NCBI GenBank assembly: GCA_002280515.1
Contig: NCEA01000042.1
Span: 1 to 43,298, forward strand
DNA length: 43,298 nucleotides
Reading direction: 5' to 3'
From: Rhodobacterales bacterium 32-67-9
Lineage (GTDB): Bacteria; Pseudomonadota; Alphaproteobacteria; Rhodobacterales; Rhodobacteraceae
Each line of letters starts with the position of its first letter. The stretch's first letter is position 1. The notes under the pieces are model-generated. The model did not search any database and was not told where the DNA came from. It saw nothing but the letters and a program-made list of their open reading frames with translations. The position numbers were made by a program, and so were the translations under genes. Below, one piece after another: positions 29,681 through 37,462 of this stretch.

Positions 29681-30180
29681 CAGTTGCCCCCCGGTTGCAG
29701 AACCGTCTTGACCCGGCCTTCCATGCGGCCCGTCCCGGTCTTGAGATCGACGGTGAGCATTTGGCCCGCGATGGTGCTGGTGCCCTGGGTCAGAAGCACG
29801 TTGCCAGTCATCACCACGTCGCCGTTGTCGATGGAATAGATCGCCTCGGCCGCCTCGGCCGCGTCCGCCCCGCTGACCAGTGTGACGCCACCAGTGGCGT
29901 GCAGCCGCTCGATCCGGCTCCGGTCCTCGGTGCCGTATTCGACCAGAACCGATGCCGCCGACAACCGCATCTCGCCCTGGGCGATCAGAACGTTGCCGGT
30001 GAAGGTCGCGGTGCCGTCGGACTGGTTGACCGCAAGCTGGTCGGCCGTGACCTCCACGGGAAGCGATGTATCGGCTCGGATGCCGCCAAAGGCCACTTGG
30101 GCGCCCTGCGCGAGCGCCGCAACGGGCGCCAGCGCCGACAGCAACAGCACGGCGGTGAGGGCACGAAACGTGATCGTCAT
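29680..30180 (-). CDS. lptA: LPS transport periplasmic protein LptA
   Basis: A 166-residue periplasmic bridge protein that carries lipopolysaccharide from LptC to the outer membrane. It has a signal peptide ([24 protein letters not shown]). The OstA-like beta-jellyroll shows [34 protein letters not shown]-type repeats from about 40. It overlaps lptC at its start by 4 bases and lptB at its stop, a tightly coupled arrangement. Confidence 0.93.
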   Translation of the reverse strand: MTITFRALTAVLLLSALAPVAALAQGAQVAFGGIRADTSLPVEVTADQLAVNQSDGTATFTGNVLIAQGEMRLSAASVLVEYGTEDRSRIERLHATGGVTLVSGADAAEAAEAIYSIDNGDVVMTGNVLLTQGTSTIAGQMLTVDLKTGTGRMEGRVKTVLQPGGN

Positions 30181-30794
30181 TCGGGGTCCTTCTTCGCCGG
30201 CTCGTATATCAGCTTCACGCCCTTGTTGAAAACGAGCACGTAGCCCGGAATTCCGGCATCCTCGTGGCGGATCACCATTTCACCCGCGTCGATCGTGCCG
30301 TAAGGCGCTTCGGCGCGCACGGCGCCGTCGGAATGAAGCTCGGTCCGGTCCAGCGCGCTGTCAAGACCAGGCGTCGTCATGCGGTAGCCGGTCGAGGTCA
30401 CGATCTCGACATTGCCGGTCAGCGTCATGCGCCCCGCCGCCTCTTCGATTCGTCCCTCTGCGGCGCCAAGGTCGATGCGAAGACCGTCCGGCGCCTCGTA
30501 GCTCGCGACAAGCGCGTCGGCGGTGGCGGCCCCTGTATCGGTCCCCGGCCGGGCGGTCCTGGCCCGGACCGACAGGGCTGCGCCGTCGATCGTGACGCTG
30601 GAATATTCCGGTGCCGTCAGCCGCTGGTCGCGGGCCAGATCCTCCACGTCCACCTCGGCATAGGGCAGGGCCTGATCGGTGTCGATCCGCCGGGAAAACA
30701 GGAAAAGCGTGGACAGGATCGCAAGCGCCAGCAGCGGCAGGACGATCTTCAGCCAGAAGACCACGCGGGAATGGACGTTGTCGTAGGCGGCCAT
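30177..30794 (-). CDS. lptC: LPS export membrane protein LptC
   Basis: A 205-residue protein with one N-terminal membrane segment ([24 protein letters not shown]) and a periplasmic beta-jellyroll domain ([13 protein letters not shown] to [11 protein letters not shown]). It receives lipopolysaccharide from LptBFG and passes it to LptA. It starts 4 bases after the kdsD stop and overlaps lptA. Confidence 0.9.
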   Translation of the reverse strand: MAAYDNVHSRVVFWLKIVLPLLALAILSTLFLFSRRIDTDQALPYAEVDVEDLARDQRLTAPEYSSVTIDGAALSVRARTARPGTDTGAATADALVASYEAPDGLRIDLGAAEGRIEEAAGRMTLTGNVEIVTSTGYRMTTPGLDSALDRTELHSDGAVRAEAPYGTIDAGEMVIRHEDAGIPGYVLVFNKGVKLIYEPAKKDPE

Positions 30795-30798
30795 TGCC

Positions 30799-31767
30799 CT
30801 AGACCACGCCGGCGCGCAGGCAATCGTGGATGTTCAGAATTCCCGCCGCCCGGCCGTCGCCGTCCGGCTCGACGACAAACAGGCTGGTGATCTTGCGTTC
30901 CTTCATCAGCGCGACGGCCTTCTCGGCGACCTGATCGGGGCCGATGGTTCGGGGGTTTCTGGTCATCACCTCCGCCGCCGTACGGTCGAGAAGTCCTGCC
31001 ATATGCCGTCTCAGGTCGCCATCGGTCACGATGCCGACAAGCCGGCCTTCGGCGCCGATCACACCGACCACCCCGAAACCCTTCTGGCTCATGGTCAGGA
31101 GCGCCTCGCTCATCGGCATATGCTCCGGAACCAGCGGCACCGCCTCGCCGCCATGCATCAGGTCGCCGACCTTCAGAAGCCGCGCGCCGAGCTTGCCGCC
31201 CGGATGGAAGGTGCGGAAATGCTCGGGCGTGAAGCGGCGGTGCTCCATCAGCGCGACGGCAAGCGCGTCGCCCAGCGCCAGCGTCATCGTCGTCGAGGTT
31301 GTCGGCACGATCCCGGTGCCGCAGGCCTCTTCGGCTGCCGGCAGGGCAATCGCCACGTCAGACTGGCGGAGCAGTGTCGAGTCCGGCCTGCTCGCCACCC
31401 CGATCAGCGGTATCGAGAAGCGCCGGGTATGGGCGATGATGTCCGAGAGTTCCGGCGTCTCGCCCGAGTTCGACAGGACAAGCGCCACGTCGGCCTCGGT
31501 CACCATGCCAAGGTCGCCGTGGCTCGCCTCGGCCGGGTGCACGTATTGCGCCGGCGTGCCGGTGGAGGCCAGCGTGGCGGCGATCTTGCGGCCGATGTGG
31601 CCGGATTTCCCCATGCCCGAGACGATCACCCGCCCCTTCGTCTTGAGGATCAGCGCGACGGCGGACGAAAAGCTGTCGCCGAGCGCGTCGGACAGGGCGG
31701 CAAGCCCACGCGCCTCGATCTCGATGACGCGGCGGGCGGTGGCAAGGAAGGTTTCCGGATCGGTCAT
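30799..31767 (-). CDS. kdsD: Arabinose-5-phosphate isomerase (KdsD/KpsF family)
   Basis: A 322-residue enzyme that converts ribulose 5-phosphate to arabinose 5-phosphate, the first step to Kdo. The SIS domain has VSGMGKSGHIGRKIAATLASTG, HPAEASHGDLGM and SNSGETPEL. Two CBS domains (from about 205) include MPMSEALLTMSQKGFGVVGV and the C-terminal MKERKITSLFVVE. ATG at 31767 (MTDPETFLA) fits the family; an ORF start 39 codons upstream overlaps rnd and does not fit. It lies between rnd and lptC, the usual place. Confidence 0.95.
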   Translation of the reverse strand: MTDPETFLATARRVIEIEARGLAALSDALGDSFSSAVALILKTKGRVIVSGMGKSGHIGRKIAATLASTGTPAQYVHPAEASHGDLGMVTEADVALVLSNSGETPELSDIIAHTRRFSIPLIGVASRPDSTLLRQSDVAIALPAAEEACGTGIVPTTSTTMTLALGDALAVALMEHRRFTPEHFRTFHPGGKLGARLLKVGDLMHGGEAVPLVPEHMPMSEALLTMSQKGFGVVGVIGAEGRLVGIVTDGDLRRHMAGLLDRTAAEVMTRNPRTIGPDQVAEKAVALMKERKITSLFVVEPDGDGRAAGILNIHDCLRAGVV

Positions 31768-31771
31768 GAGC

Positions 31772-32386
31772 CTAATGCGTGAAGATGTCGGCGGCGTCGC
31801 CCCAGCCGAGCAGATCAAGCTCGGCCCGGACCGGCAGGAAGTCGAAGCAGGCCTGGGCAAGGGTGGTGCGGCCTTCGCGGGCAAGTCGCGCGTCCAGCTC
31901 CTGCTTCAGCCGGTGCAGATAGAGGACGTCGGACGCCGCATAGTCGAGCTGCGCCTCGGTCAGGGTTTCGGCGCCCCAGTCGGAGGTCTGCTGCTGTTTG
32001 GAGACATCGACGCCAATCAGTTCCTGAAGCAGGTATTTCAACCCGTGGCGGTCGGTGAAGGTGCGGATCAGTTTCGATGCGATCTTGGTGCAGTAGACCG
32101 GCGCCGTGGTCACGCCGAACGCGGTCTTCAGCGCGGCGATGTCGAAGCGGCCGAAGTGGAAGAGTTTCAACACCTTCGGATCGGCCAGCATCCGCGTCAG
32201 GTTCGGCGCCTCCGTCTGACCCTTGGCGATCTGCACCAGATGCGCATTGCCATCGCCGGCGGACAACTGCACGACGCAAAGCCGGTCGCGGCGCGGATCG
32301 AGGCCCATCGTCTCGGTGTCGATCGCGACGATCGGGCCAAGGTCGAGTCCGTCGGGCAGGTCGTGCTTGTGAAGGTAGTTCGTCAT
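31772..32386 (-). CDS. rnd: Ribonuclease D, short form
   Basis: A 204-residue DEDD-type 3'-5' exonuclease. Exo I is VAIDTETMGL (near 20-29), Exo II lies around KLFHFGRFDIAAL, and Exo III is LDYAASDVLYLHRL. It lacks the C-terminal HRDC domains of E. coli RNase D, as usual for the compact alphaproteobacterial form. It should trim tRNA or other small RNA 3' ends. It is the first gene of the long rnd-kdsD-lpt-rpoN operon and ends 4 bases before kdsD. Confidence 0.92.
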   Translation of the reverse strand: MTNYLHKHDLPDGLDLGPIVAIDTETMGLDPRRDRLCVVQLSAGDGNAHLVQIAKGQTEAPNLTRMLADPKVLKLFHFGRFDIAALKTAFGVTTAPVYCTKIASKLIRTFTDRHGLKYLLQELIGVDVSKQQQTSDWGAETLTEAQLDYAASDVLYLHRLKQELDARLAREGRTTLAQACFDFLPVRAELDLLGWGDAADIFTH

Positions 32387-32860
32387 CGCGGCCTCTTCCT
32401 GTGCCGGCGCGTTCGTTCCGGGACTGCCCGCACGCCGATCCCGGCTAGTTAAGCCATAAGGCGCTTTCGCTCAATGGCCGAGGGCCGTCGCCATCAGGGC
32501 GATGGCAGAGGGCAGGACAGGAGGGCGCGCATTCTAACCGGGCGGATGCGAAGCGCAGACGTGATAACGGTTGCCCGAATGCCCGGACAACCGTCATCAC
32601 CACGCCACGCTAAAACTTCGATACCGGTCATGCCGGTGGCAAATTGTCTCTTGTTCCCAAGGGTCGCCTCCAAGTCAGGGGCTCGCCCCGATTGGGGGTG
32701 ACTCTGGAAACAAATTTGCGCCTTCGAAATTACTTTTCGATGATCCGCGAACAATTGCTACTACTTACACGTGCATGGAACCACAGTTCGTAGCGATTCC
32801 GTAACCTGTCTTTTTAGACTAGTCCTTTCGCGATCCGGGGGCTGAATGATGGCGCGTCAG
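32387..32860. other. 474-base region without a supported gene
   Basis: Between the rnd start and the gckA stop, both on minus. It must hold the rnd operon promoter and the end of the gckA transcript, but I see no convincing -35/-10 pair or T-tailed terminator. Short hairpins occur: GCCATC/GATGGC around 32488-32505 and ACCGG/CCGGT around 32624-32638. The part from about 32700 to 32830 is AT-richer. An 86-codon minus frame here (start TTG at 32754) shows no family features and I do not call it. This gap is the left boundary of the serine-cycle island. Confidence 0.5.
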
Positions 32861-34141
32861 TCAGCGTCGAAGCGGCCCCAGAAGCAGGACCTGGACGTCC
32901 GCAACATTGGTCCCGCTCGCCCCGGTGACGAGAAGGTCGCCCGCCAAAGCCAGCGCGGCATGGCTGTCATTGTCGGCCAGAAGTGCGGACGGATCGCCGC
33001 CGCTTGCCCGGATGCGCGCCGCGGTTCCCGCATCGACAATTCCGCCCGCGGCATCGGTCGGACCGTCGCGGCCGTCGGTTCCGCCGGACAGGAACACCCA
33101 GTCGCGGCAGAGATCGGGCATGGCGAGGGCGACCCGCAGCGACAGTTCCTGATTGCGCCCGCCAAGCCCCTGGCCGCGCAGGATCACCGTGGTCTCTCCT
33201 CCGAAGACGAGGCAATGCGCCCGGTCCGGATCGGCATTTTCCGCCGCCGCGACGATCACGCCGGCCGCGTCGCCGACGTCGCCGGTCAGGTGATCGTTCA
33301 CGATCGACGCCTCCGGCCCTGCCGTCGCAACGATGGCGTCAAGGCTCTTGCGGTTCGACCCGATGAGGATGTTCCGCGCTGCGGGCAGGTCCGGCCCCGG
33401 CGCGTCGTCACGGTCGAGCACGGCCTGCACGGCAGCCGGAAGCCTTGCCCAAACGCCGCGCGCCGTCAGGAGGGCGCGCGCCTCAACCCGGGTGCCGATC
33501 GGAGCCACGGTCGGGCCGGACGCGATGACCCTGAGGTCGTCGCCGATGACGTCAGACAGGATGTAGGCCGTCACCGGTGCGGGCGCCGCCACGCGCAGCA
33601 ACCCGCCGCCCTTCAGCCGCGACAGCTGCTGACGGACGAGGTTCATTTCGGTGATCTCGAACCCGCTGGCGAGAAGAAGCCGGTTGACCTCCGCCTTGTC
33701 GCCAAGCGTCAGCCCCGCGACCGGTGCCGGAAGCAGCGCCGAACCGCCGCCGGAGATCAGCGCGATTACCCTGTCCGCCGGTGAGGCGAATGCCAGAAGC
33801 GCCTCGACCGCCTCCGCCGCCCTCGCCCCATTTTCGTCGGGAACCGGATGGCCGGCGGCATGAACCGTGGCGCCGGGCAGGGGGCGGGCGTTCTCGTGGT
33901 TTGTCACCACGATTGCCTCGACCGGTGCGCCGGAGAGCGCATCAAGCAGGAAGGCGGCCATCGGAATGGCAGCCTTCCCGACGGACACAATGCGGTAAAC
34001 CCCGCCCGCATCGGGGCGGGGCAGTGGTGCGTCAGCCAGGGCAGCGGCGAGGGCGGCGGCCGGTTCCGCCGCCTGACAGGCCCGCGCGAAGAGCGTTTTC
34101 GCCCTGTCGCGCAGGTCGGCGATGCGATCAGGAGCCGGCAA
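32861..34141 (-). CDS. gckA: Glycerate 2-kinase (MOFRL family)
   Basis: A 426-residue kinase that phosphorylates glycerate to 2-phosphoglycerate in the serine cycle. Landmarks are VGKAAIPMA, TNHENARPLPGA, HPVPDENGARAAE, ISGGGSALLPAPV, GGETTVILRGQGLGGRNQELSL and the C-terminal LSGGTDGRDGPTDAAGGIVD. The frame has no ATG at the expected place; I chose the TTG at 34141 (LPAPDRIADLR), which overlaps the end of mcl and fits the family length. An ATG at 34189 would add 16 residues inside mcl. It is transcribed with mcl. Confidence 0.92.
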   Translation of the reverse strand: MPAPDRIADLRDRAKTLFARACQAAEPAAALAAALADAPLPRPDAGGVYRIVSVGKAAIPMAAFLLDALSGAPVEAIVVTNHENARPLPGATVHAAGHPVPDENGARAAEAVEALLAFASPADRVIALISGGGSALLPAPVAGLTLGDKAEVNRLLLASGFEITEMNLVRQQLSRLKGGGLLRVAAPAPVTAYILSDVIGDDLRVIASGPTVAPIGTRVEARALLTARGVWARLPAAVQAVLDRDDAPGPDLPAARNILIGSNRKSLDAIVATAGPEASIVNDHLTGDVGDAAGVIVAAAENADPDRAHCLVFGGETTVILRGQGLGGRNQELSLRVALAMPDLCRDWVFLSGGTDGRDGPTDAAGGIVDAGTAARIRASGGDPSALLADNDSHAALALAGDLLVTGASGTNVADVQVLLLGPLRR

Positions 34142-35105
34142 TCTGCTTGGCTTTCGCGACCAGAACCTCGGCCTGACGGATCGAGGCATAGTCGATCAAC
34201 CGGCCATCGAGCGATACCGCACCCTTGCCCTCGGCGGCCGCCTTTTCCATCGCCTCGAGGATGCGGCGCGCGCGCGTGACCTCGGCCTCGGACGGACTCA
34301 TCACCTCGTTGGCAAGCGCGATCTGGCTCGGGTGGATCGCCCATTTGCCTTCGCAGCCGAGCACGGCAGCGCGCTTGGCAGCGGCGCGGTAGCCGTCGGA
34401 ATCGGAAAAGTCGCCGAACGGGCCGTCGACCGGACGCAGGCCGTTGGCGCGGGCGGCGACGATCATCCGTGCCAAAGCATAATGCCACATGTCGCCCCAA
34501 TGCACCGCGCGGCTGCCATCCTCTCCCGGGTCGGTCAGGACCGAGTAATCCGGGTTCACACCGCCGATGATCGTCGTGCGCGCGCGGGTCGAGGCGGCAT
34601 AGTCGGCCACGCCGAAATGCAGGCTCTCGTTGCGCTTCGAGGCTGCGGCGATGTCCGACACGTTCTGCATCCCCAGCGCGGTCTCGATGATGTGCTCGAA
34701 GCCGATGCGCTTCTTGAAGCCCTTCGCGTCCTCGATCTGGGTGACCATCATGTCTACCGCGTAGACATCCGCCGCAGTCCCGACCTTCGGAATCATGATC
34801 AGGTCAAGCCGCTCTCCCGCCTGTTCCACCACGTCGACGACGTCGCGATACATGTAATGCGTGTCGAGCCCGTTGATTCGCACCGACATGGTCTTCTTGC
34901 CCCAGTCGATCTCGTTCAGGGCCTTGATGATGTTCTTTCGGGCCTGTGCCTTGTCGTCGGGCGCCACCGCGTCCTCAAGGTCCAGGAAGATCACGTCCGC
35001 ATCGGATTGCGCCGCTTTTTCAAACATTTGCGGGGCGCTTCCGGGAACCGCAAGCTCGCTGCGGTTGAGCCGGGCGGGGGCCTGCTGAATGACGTGGAAG
35101 GACAT
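34128..35105 (-). CDS. mclA: Malyl-CoA lyase (MclA-type, serine cycle)
   Basis: A 325-residue member of the HpcH/citrate lyase beta family that splits malyl-CoA to glyoxylate and acetyl-CoA. It resembles Methylobacterium MclA closely, as I recall it: RSELAVPGS, FLDLEDAVAPDDK, INGLDTHYMYRDVVD, IPKVGTAADVYA, FGVADYAASTRART, PIDGPFGDFSD-like LRPVDGPFGDFSD, and GKWAIHPSQI. AAGGAG precedes the ATG. It ends inside the gckA start. Its upstream 110 bases include an A/T-rich tract and TTGACT at about 35177 on the minus strand, but no convincing -10. Confidence 0.96.
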   Translation of the reverse strand: MSFHVIQQAPARLNRSELAVPGSAPQMFEKAAQSDADVIFLDLEDAVAPDDKAQARKNIIKALNEIDWGKKTMSVRINGLDTHYMYRDVVDVVEQAGERLDLIMIPKVGTAADVYAVDMMVTQIEDAKGFKKRIGFEHIIETALGMQNVSDIAAASKRNESLHFGVADYAASTRARTTIIGGVNPDYSVLTDPGEDGSRAVHWGDMWHYALARMIVAARANGLRPVDGPFGDFSDSDGYRAAAKRAAVLGCEGKWAIHPSQIALANEVMSPSEAEVTRARRILEAMEKAAAEGKGAVSLDGRLIDYASIRQAEVLVAKAKQIAGS

Positions 35106-35215
35106 CTGAACGCTCCTTGCGTTTGAGGGGCCGGGATCGGCTACAAGCCATCGGCCAAAGAGAGCTTTCCAGTCAAGAATATTTTTTTCATTACATTCTC
35201 ACCGGATCGGCGTCT

Positions 35216-35863
35216 TCAGAAATCACCCCGGGACGCACGGTTGGCATAGTAGAAGGCGATCGCCTGTGTCCGGTTCTTGACCGACAGTTTTTCGAACAGG
35301 TTCGACAGATGGAATTTGACCGTGTTCGTGCTGATGTCAAATTCCTTGGACAGCTCCCGGTTGGTCAACCCTTTCGACAGTGCTTCAAGAAGCGCGCGTT
35401 CCCGCCGCGACAATTGCTCGATCGGGTCCTGTTGCAGCTTGCGCACGTCGAGGAAGGGAAACACCATCTGTCCCTTGGCGACCGACAGGCAGGCCTCAAG
35501 CAACTGCTCGACCGAACCGGAGCGGGCGGCGAACCCCGCGGCCCCCGACGACATCGCCTTGCGCGGCGTGTCCGCGCTTTCGTCGCCATAGACCACGAGG
35601 CGCGGAGCATTCGGCTGTTCGCGCAGAACGTCGATCAGCTTGGCGCCACCAAGGGCCGGCAGGTTCCAGTCGATGACGCCGACCTGCACCGGCATCCGCA
35701 TCACCGTGCCGAGAAACCCCTCGGCGGTCGCGGAGGTCGCCACGAGAGAGAATCGGGGATCCTTCTCGAAAATCTCGGACATGGCCGTCAGCATCAGCGG
35801 ATTGCCGTCCGCGAGCATGATCGTCACCGGCATTTCCTTGGAATTCTTCGCCCAATCCGCCAC
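35216..35863 (-). CDS. LuxR-family response regulator with a degenerate receiver domain
   Basis: A 215-residue regulator. The REC domain (about 12-130) keeps the phosphoacceptor Asp65 (GVIDWNLPA), but the acidic pair is LADGN (Asp19-Gly20, one acid lost), the switch Thr/Ser position is Tyr92-Gly93 in VVYGDES, and the conserved Lys is replaced in FAARSGS (114 is Arg). It may not use normal phosphorylation. A complete LuxR/GerE HTH follows (151-205: LSRRERALLEALSKGLTNRELS, TVKFHLSNLF). The start is GTG at 35863 with GGAGG 6 bases upstream. No histidine kinase is nearby. It sits between the two arms of the serine-cycle cluster, so it is the likely regulator of both. A perfect 11-bp inverted repeat starts 14 bases before its GTG. 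Confidence 0.9.
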   Translation of the reverse strand: MADWAKNSKEMPVTIMLADGNPLMLTAMSEIFEKDPRFSLVATSATAEGFLGTVMRMPVQVGVIDWNLPALGGAKLIDVLREQPNAPRLVVYGDESADTPRKAMSSGAAGFAARSGSVEQLLEACLSVAKGQMVFPFLDVRKLQQDPIEQLSRRERALLEALSKGLTNRELSKEFDISTNTVKFHLSNLFEKLSVKNRTQAIAFYYANRASRGDF

Positions 35864-35876
35864 GGATTCCTCCTAA

Positions 35877-35939
35877 ACCTACCCATAACGGTGGGTGATT
35901 TCATCGTATACAACGGCATATCAACCAATATGGGTAGGT
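35877..35939. promoter_or_regulatory. Inverted repeat of TACCCATA type, likely operator of the serine-cycle regulator
   Basis: ACCTACCCATA (35877-35887) and TATGGGTAGGT (35929-35939) are perfect 11-bp inverted copies separated by 41 bases. A further TACCCA lies at 35959-35964, and a near match TGGGTG at 35892-35897. The spaced, repeated and palindromic pattern fits binding by a LuxR-type dimer. The left arm lies just before the regulator's ribosome site, so autoregulation is plausible. There is no gene in 35864-36193. Confidence 0.6.
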
Positions 35940-36027
35940 AAATACCAATTCCTTTAGATACCCAAAAGCAGGATATAGGAATATTGTGGGATTTGTCGAT
36001 CAGAGCTTTCATCAGCGTCAGGAAAGT

Positions 36028-36097
36028 GGATCGCAGGGAAACGAGAGGGCGGTCGGACTTCTTCCAGGTGCTGTGCTGTCCGGGTTCCCTGCGATCC
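36028..36097 (+). promoter_or_regulatory. 13-bp-arm stem-loop ahead of the aminotransferase operon
   Basis: GGATCGCAGGGAA (36028-36040) and TTCCCTGCGATCC (36085-36097) are perfect inverted copies with 44 bases between. A nested stem, CGGAC (36054-36058) with GTCCG (36078-36082), can form inside. GGCTTTCTTCTTC follows. It ends about 96 bases before the aminotransferase ATG. It could be a leader RNA structure or a DNA operator; it is too long for a standard terminator loop. Confidence 0.55.
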
Positions 36098-36193
36098 GGC
36101 TTTCTTCTTCGGGACATCCGTCGGCCGACCTCAACGGGCGGGGCGGCCCGTGCCGGAGGCCAGGTGGTTCCTTGAGCGAGGCAGGGCTGACAG

Positions 36194-37441
36194 ATGAGCA
36201 ATATTCGAATTTTCCCCCGGCTTGAGATTCCGGAAACGCTGGCCGCGGGGCCGGGGCCGGGCAATACGGATGCGCGCGTCCTTGCCAGCTTTGCCAACGC
36301 GGGTCTCGCCGACCACATGCAGGCCGATGTCCTGCGCGGCATGGTCGAGTGCAAGGAGATGCTGCGCACCGTCTGGGGCACCAGGAACGTCTACACGTTC
36401 GGGGTCGGCGGCACCGGGTTCAGCGGGCTCGACTGCCTCTTCAGCGCGATCCTTCCGGGCGACGAGGTAGTGGCTTTTACCAACGGCACCTTCAGCGGCC
36501 TCGACGGGCTGACGATCCGCATGAAGGCGGCAAGCCGCGAGGATCTCAGCGCCAACCCGCTCGACCCGAGGCCGGCGAATGTCACGATGGTCGTGGTGCC
36601 GCACGGGCAATCGGTCACCGCCGAGGTGATCGACCCGGCTCTGGCCGACAGGAAACCGAAATGGGCCTTCATGGCGCATTGGGAAACCGGGTCGGGGCGG
36701 ATCAACGATCTGCGCGCCTTCTCCGACGCCTGCGAGCGTCACGGGGTGCTGGGGCTGGTGGATGCGGTCTCCTCCCTCGGGATCGAGGATTTCGACATCG
36801 ACGACTTCCCCGGCGTGGTCGGCTGGGCCTCCTGCCCGCAGAAGGGCGTCCTCTGCCTGCCGCTGACCTATGCCCCGGTCAGCTTCACGGACCGCTACAT
36901 CGACGAGGTCAAGGCGAACGGCTGCTACAGCTACGTCCACCATCCGCTGCTGGAAGCCCGCCACTGGGGCATCGCCGACGGCAAGGACGTGCCGGCCGGC
37001 AGCTATCACCGCACCCATTCCGGCTATGCCGTCGCCGCCTTTCACGAGGCGCTGCGGATCAACCTGCAACACGGCAAGGCGCAGAAGGCGCGCGATTACG
37101 CGCATCATGAGCGCGCGCTGCGCGAAGCCGTCTCGGCGATGGGCTGCGAGGTGACGTCGAACATGACGAGCCTCGTCGTCTTGAACCTTCCGCCGTCGCT
37201 CGCCGGACGGGAAAAGGAACTGGTGCAGGCTTGCCGCGCCCGGAACTTCGGCATCTGGCCGACCCTGTCGGAGCCGGTGCAGGTCCGGATCGGCATCCTC
37301 AACCAGCTCTCCGAGGCGGCGATCACCGAGATCGTCACCCGCTTCGCCGCCGCGATGAACGAGGTGGGGGCTGGGATCAACCTTGCTTCGGTGACCGAGG
37401 GGCTGCGCGGTTACTACAAGAAACTGATGGCCGCCGAATAA
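36194..37441 (+). CDS. Class V aminotransferase, probable serine-glyoxylate transaminase
   Basis: A 415-residue PLP enzyme of the alanine/serine-glyoxylate aminotransferase fold. AAGPGPGNTD is the N-terminal motif, VGGTGFSGLD the PLP phosphate region, LVDAVSSLG gives the ring-binding Asp, and Lys217 in SCPQKGVL is the PLP lysine. It differs from the Methylobacterium SgaA and from BhcA as I recall them: N-terminal PTNIPDRV-like, HRSVDFPS-like and GSQKGLMLP sequences are replaced here. In this operon it most likely converts serine plus glyoxylate to hydroxypyruvate plus glycine. Specificity is inferred from context only. The ribosome site is weak; mtkA follows after 21 bases. Confidence 0.85.
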   Translation: MSNIRIFPRLEIPETLAAGPGPGNTDARVLASFANAGLADHMQADVLRGMVECKEMLRTVWGTRNVYTFGVGGTGFSGLDCLFSAILPGDEVVAFTNGTFSGLDGLTIRMKAASREDLSANPLDPRPANVTMVVVPHGQSVTAEVIDPALADRKPKWAFMAHWETGSGRINDLRAFSDACERHGVLGLVDAVSSLGIEDFDIDDFPGVVGWASCPQKGVLCLPLTYAPVSFTDRYIDEVKANGCYSYVHHPLLEARHWGIADGKDVPAGSYHRTHSGYAVAAFHEALRINLQHGKAQKARDYAHHERALREAVSAMGCEVTSNMTSLVVLNLPPSLAGREKELVQACRARNFGIWPTLSEPVQVRIGILNQLSEAAITEIVTRFAAAMNEVGAGINLASVTEGLRGYYKKLMAAE

Positions 37442-37462
37442 CGCTGAACAGAGGAAGCGACG

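Noticed and set aside
32494-32754. An 86-codon minus-strand frame in the rnd-gckA gap
   Set aside because: It starts with TTG, has no ribosome site or family features, and its composition differs from real genes here.
35130-35180. Sigma-54 promoter ahead of mclA (minus strand, TGGC...TTGT)
   Set aside because: At the required spacing the second element reads GT instead of the invariant GC.
36194-37441. BhcA and a beta-hydroxyaspartate cycle
   Set aside because: The aminotransferase does not match BhcA as I recall it, and the neighbours are mtkAB, hprA, ppc and mcl rather than bhcB, bhcC and bhcD.
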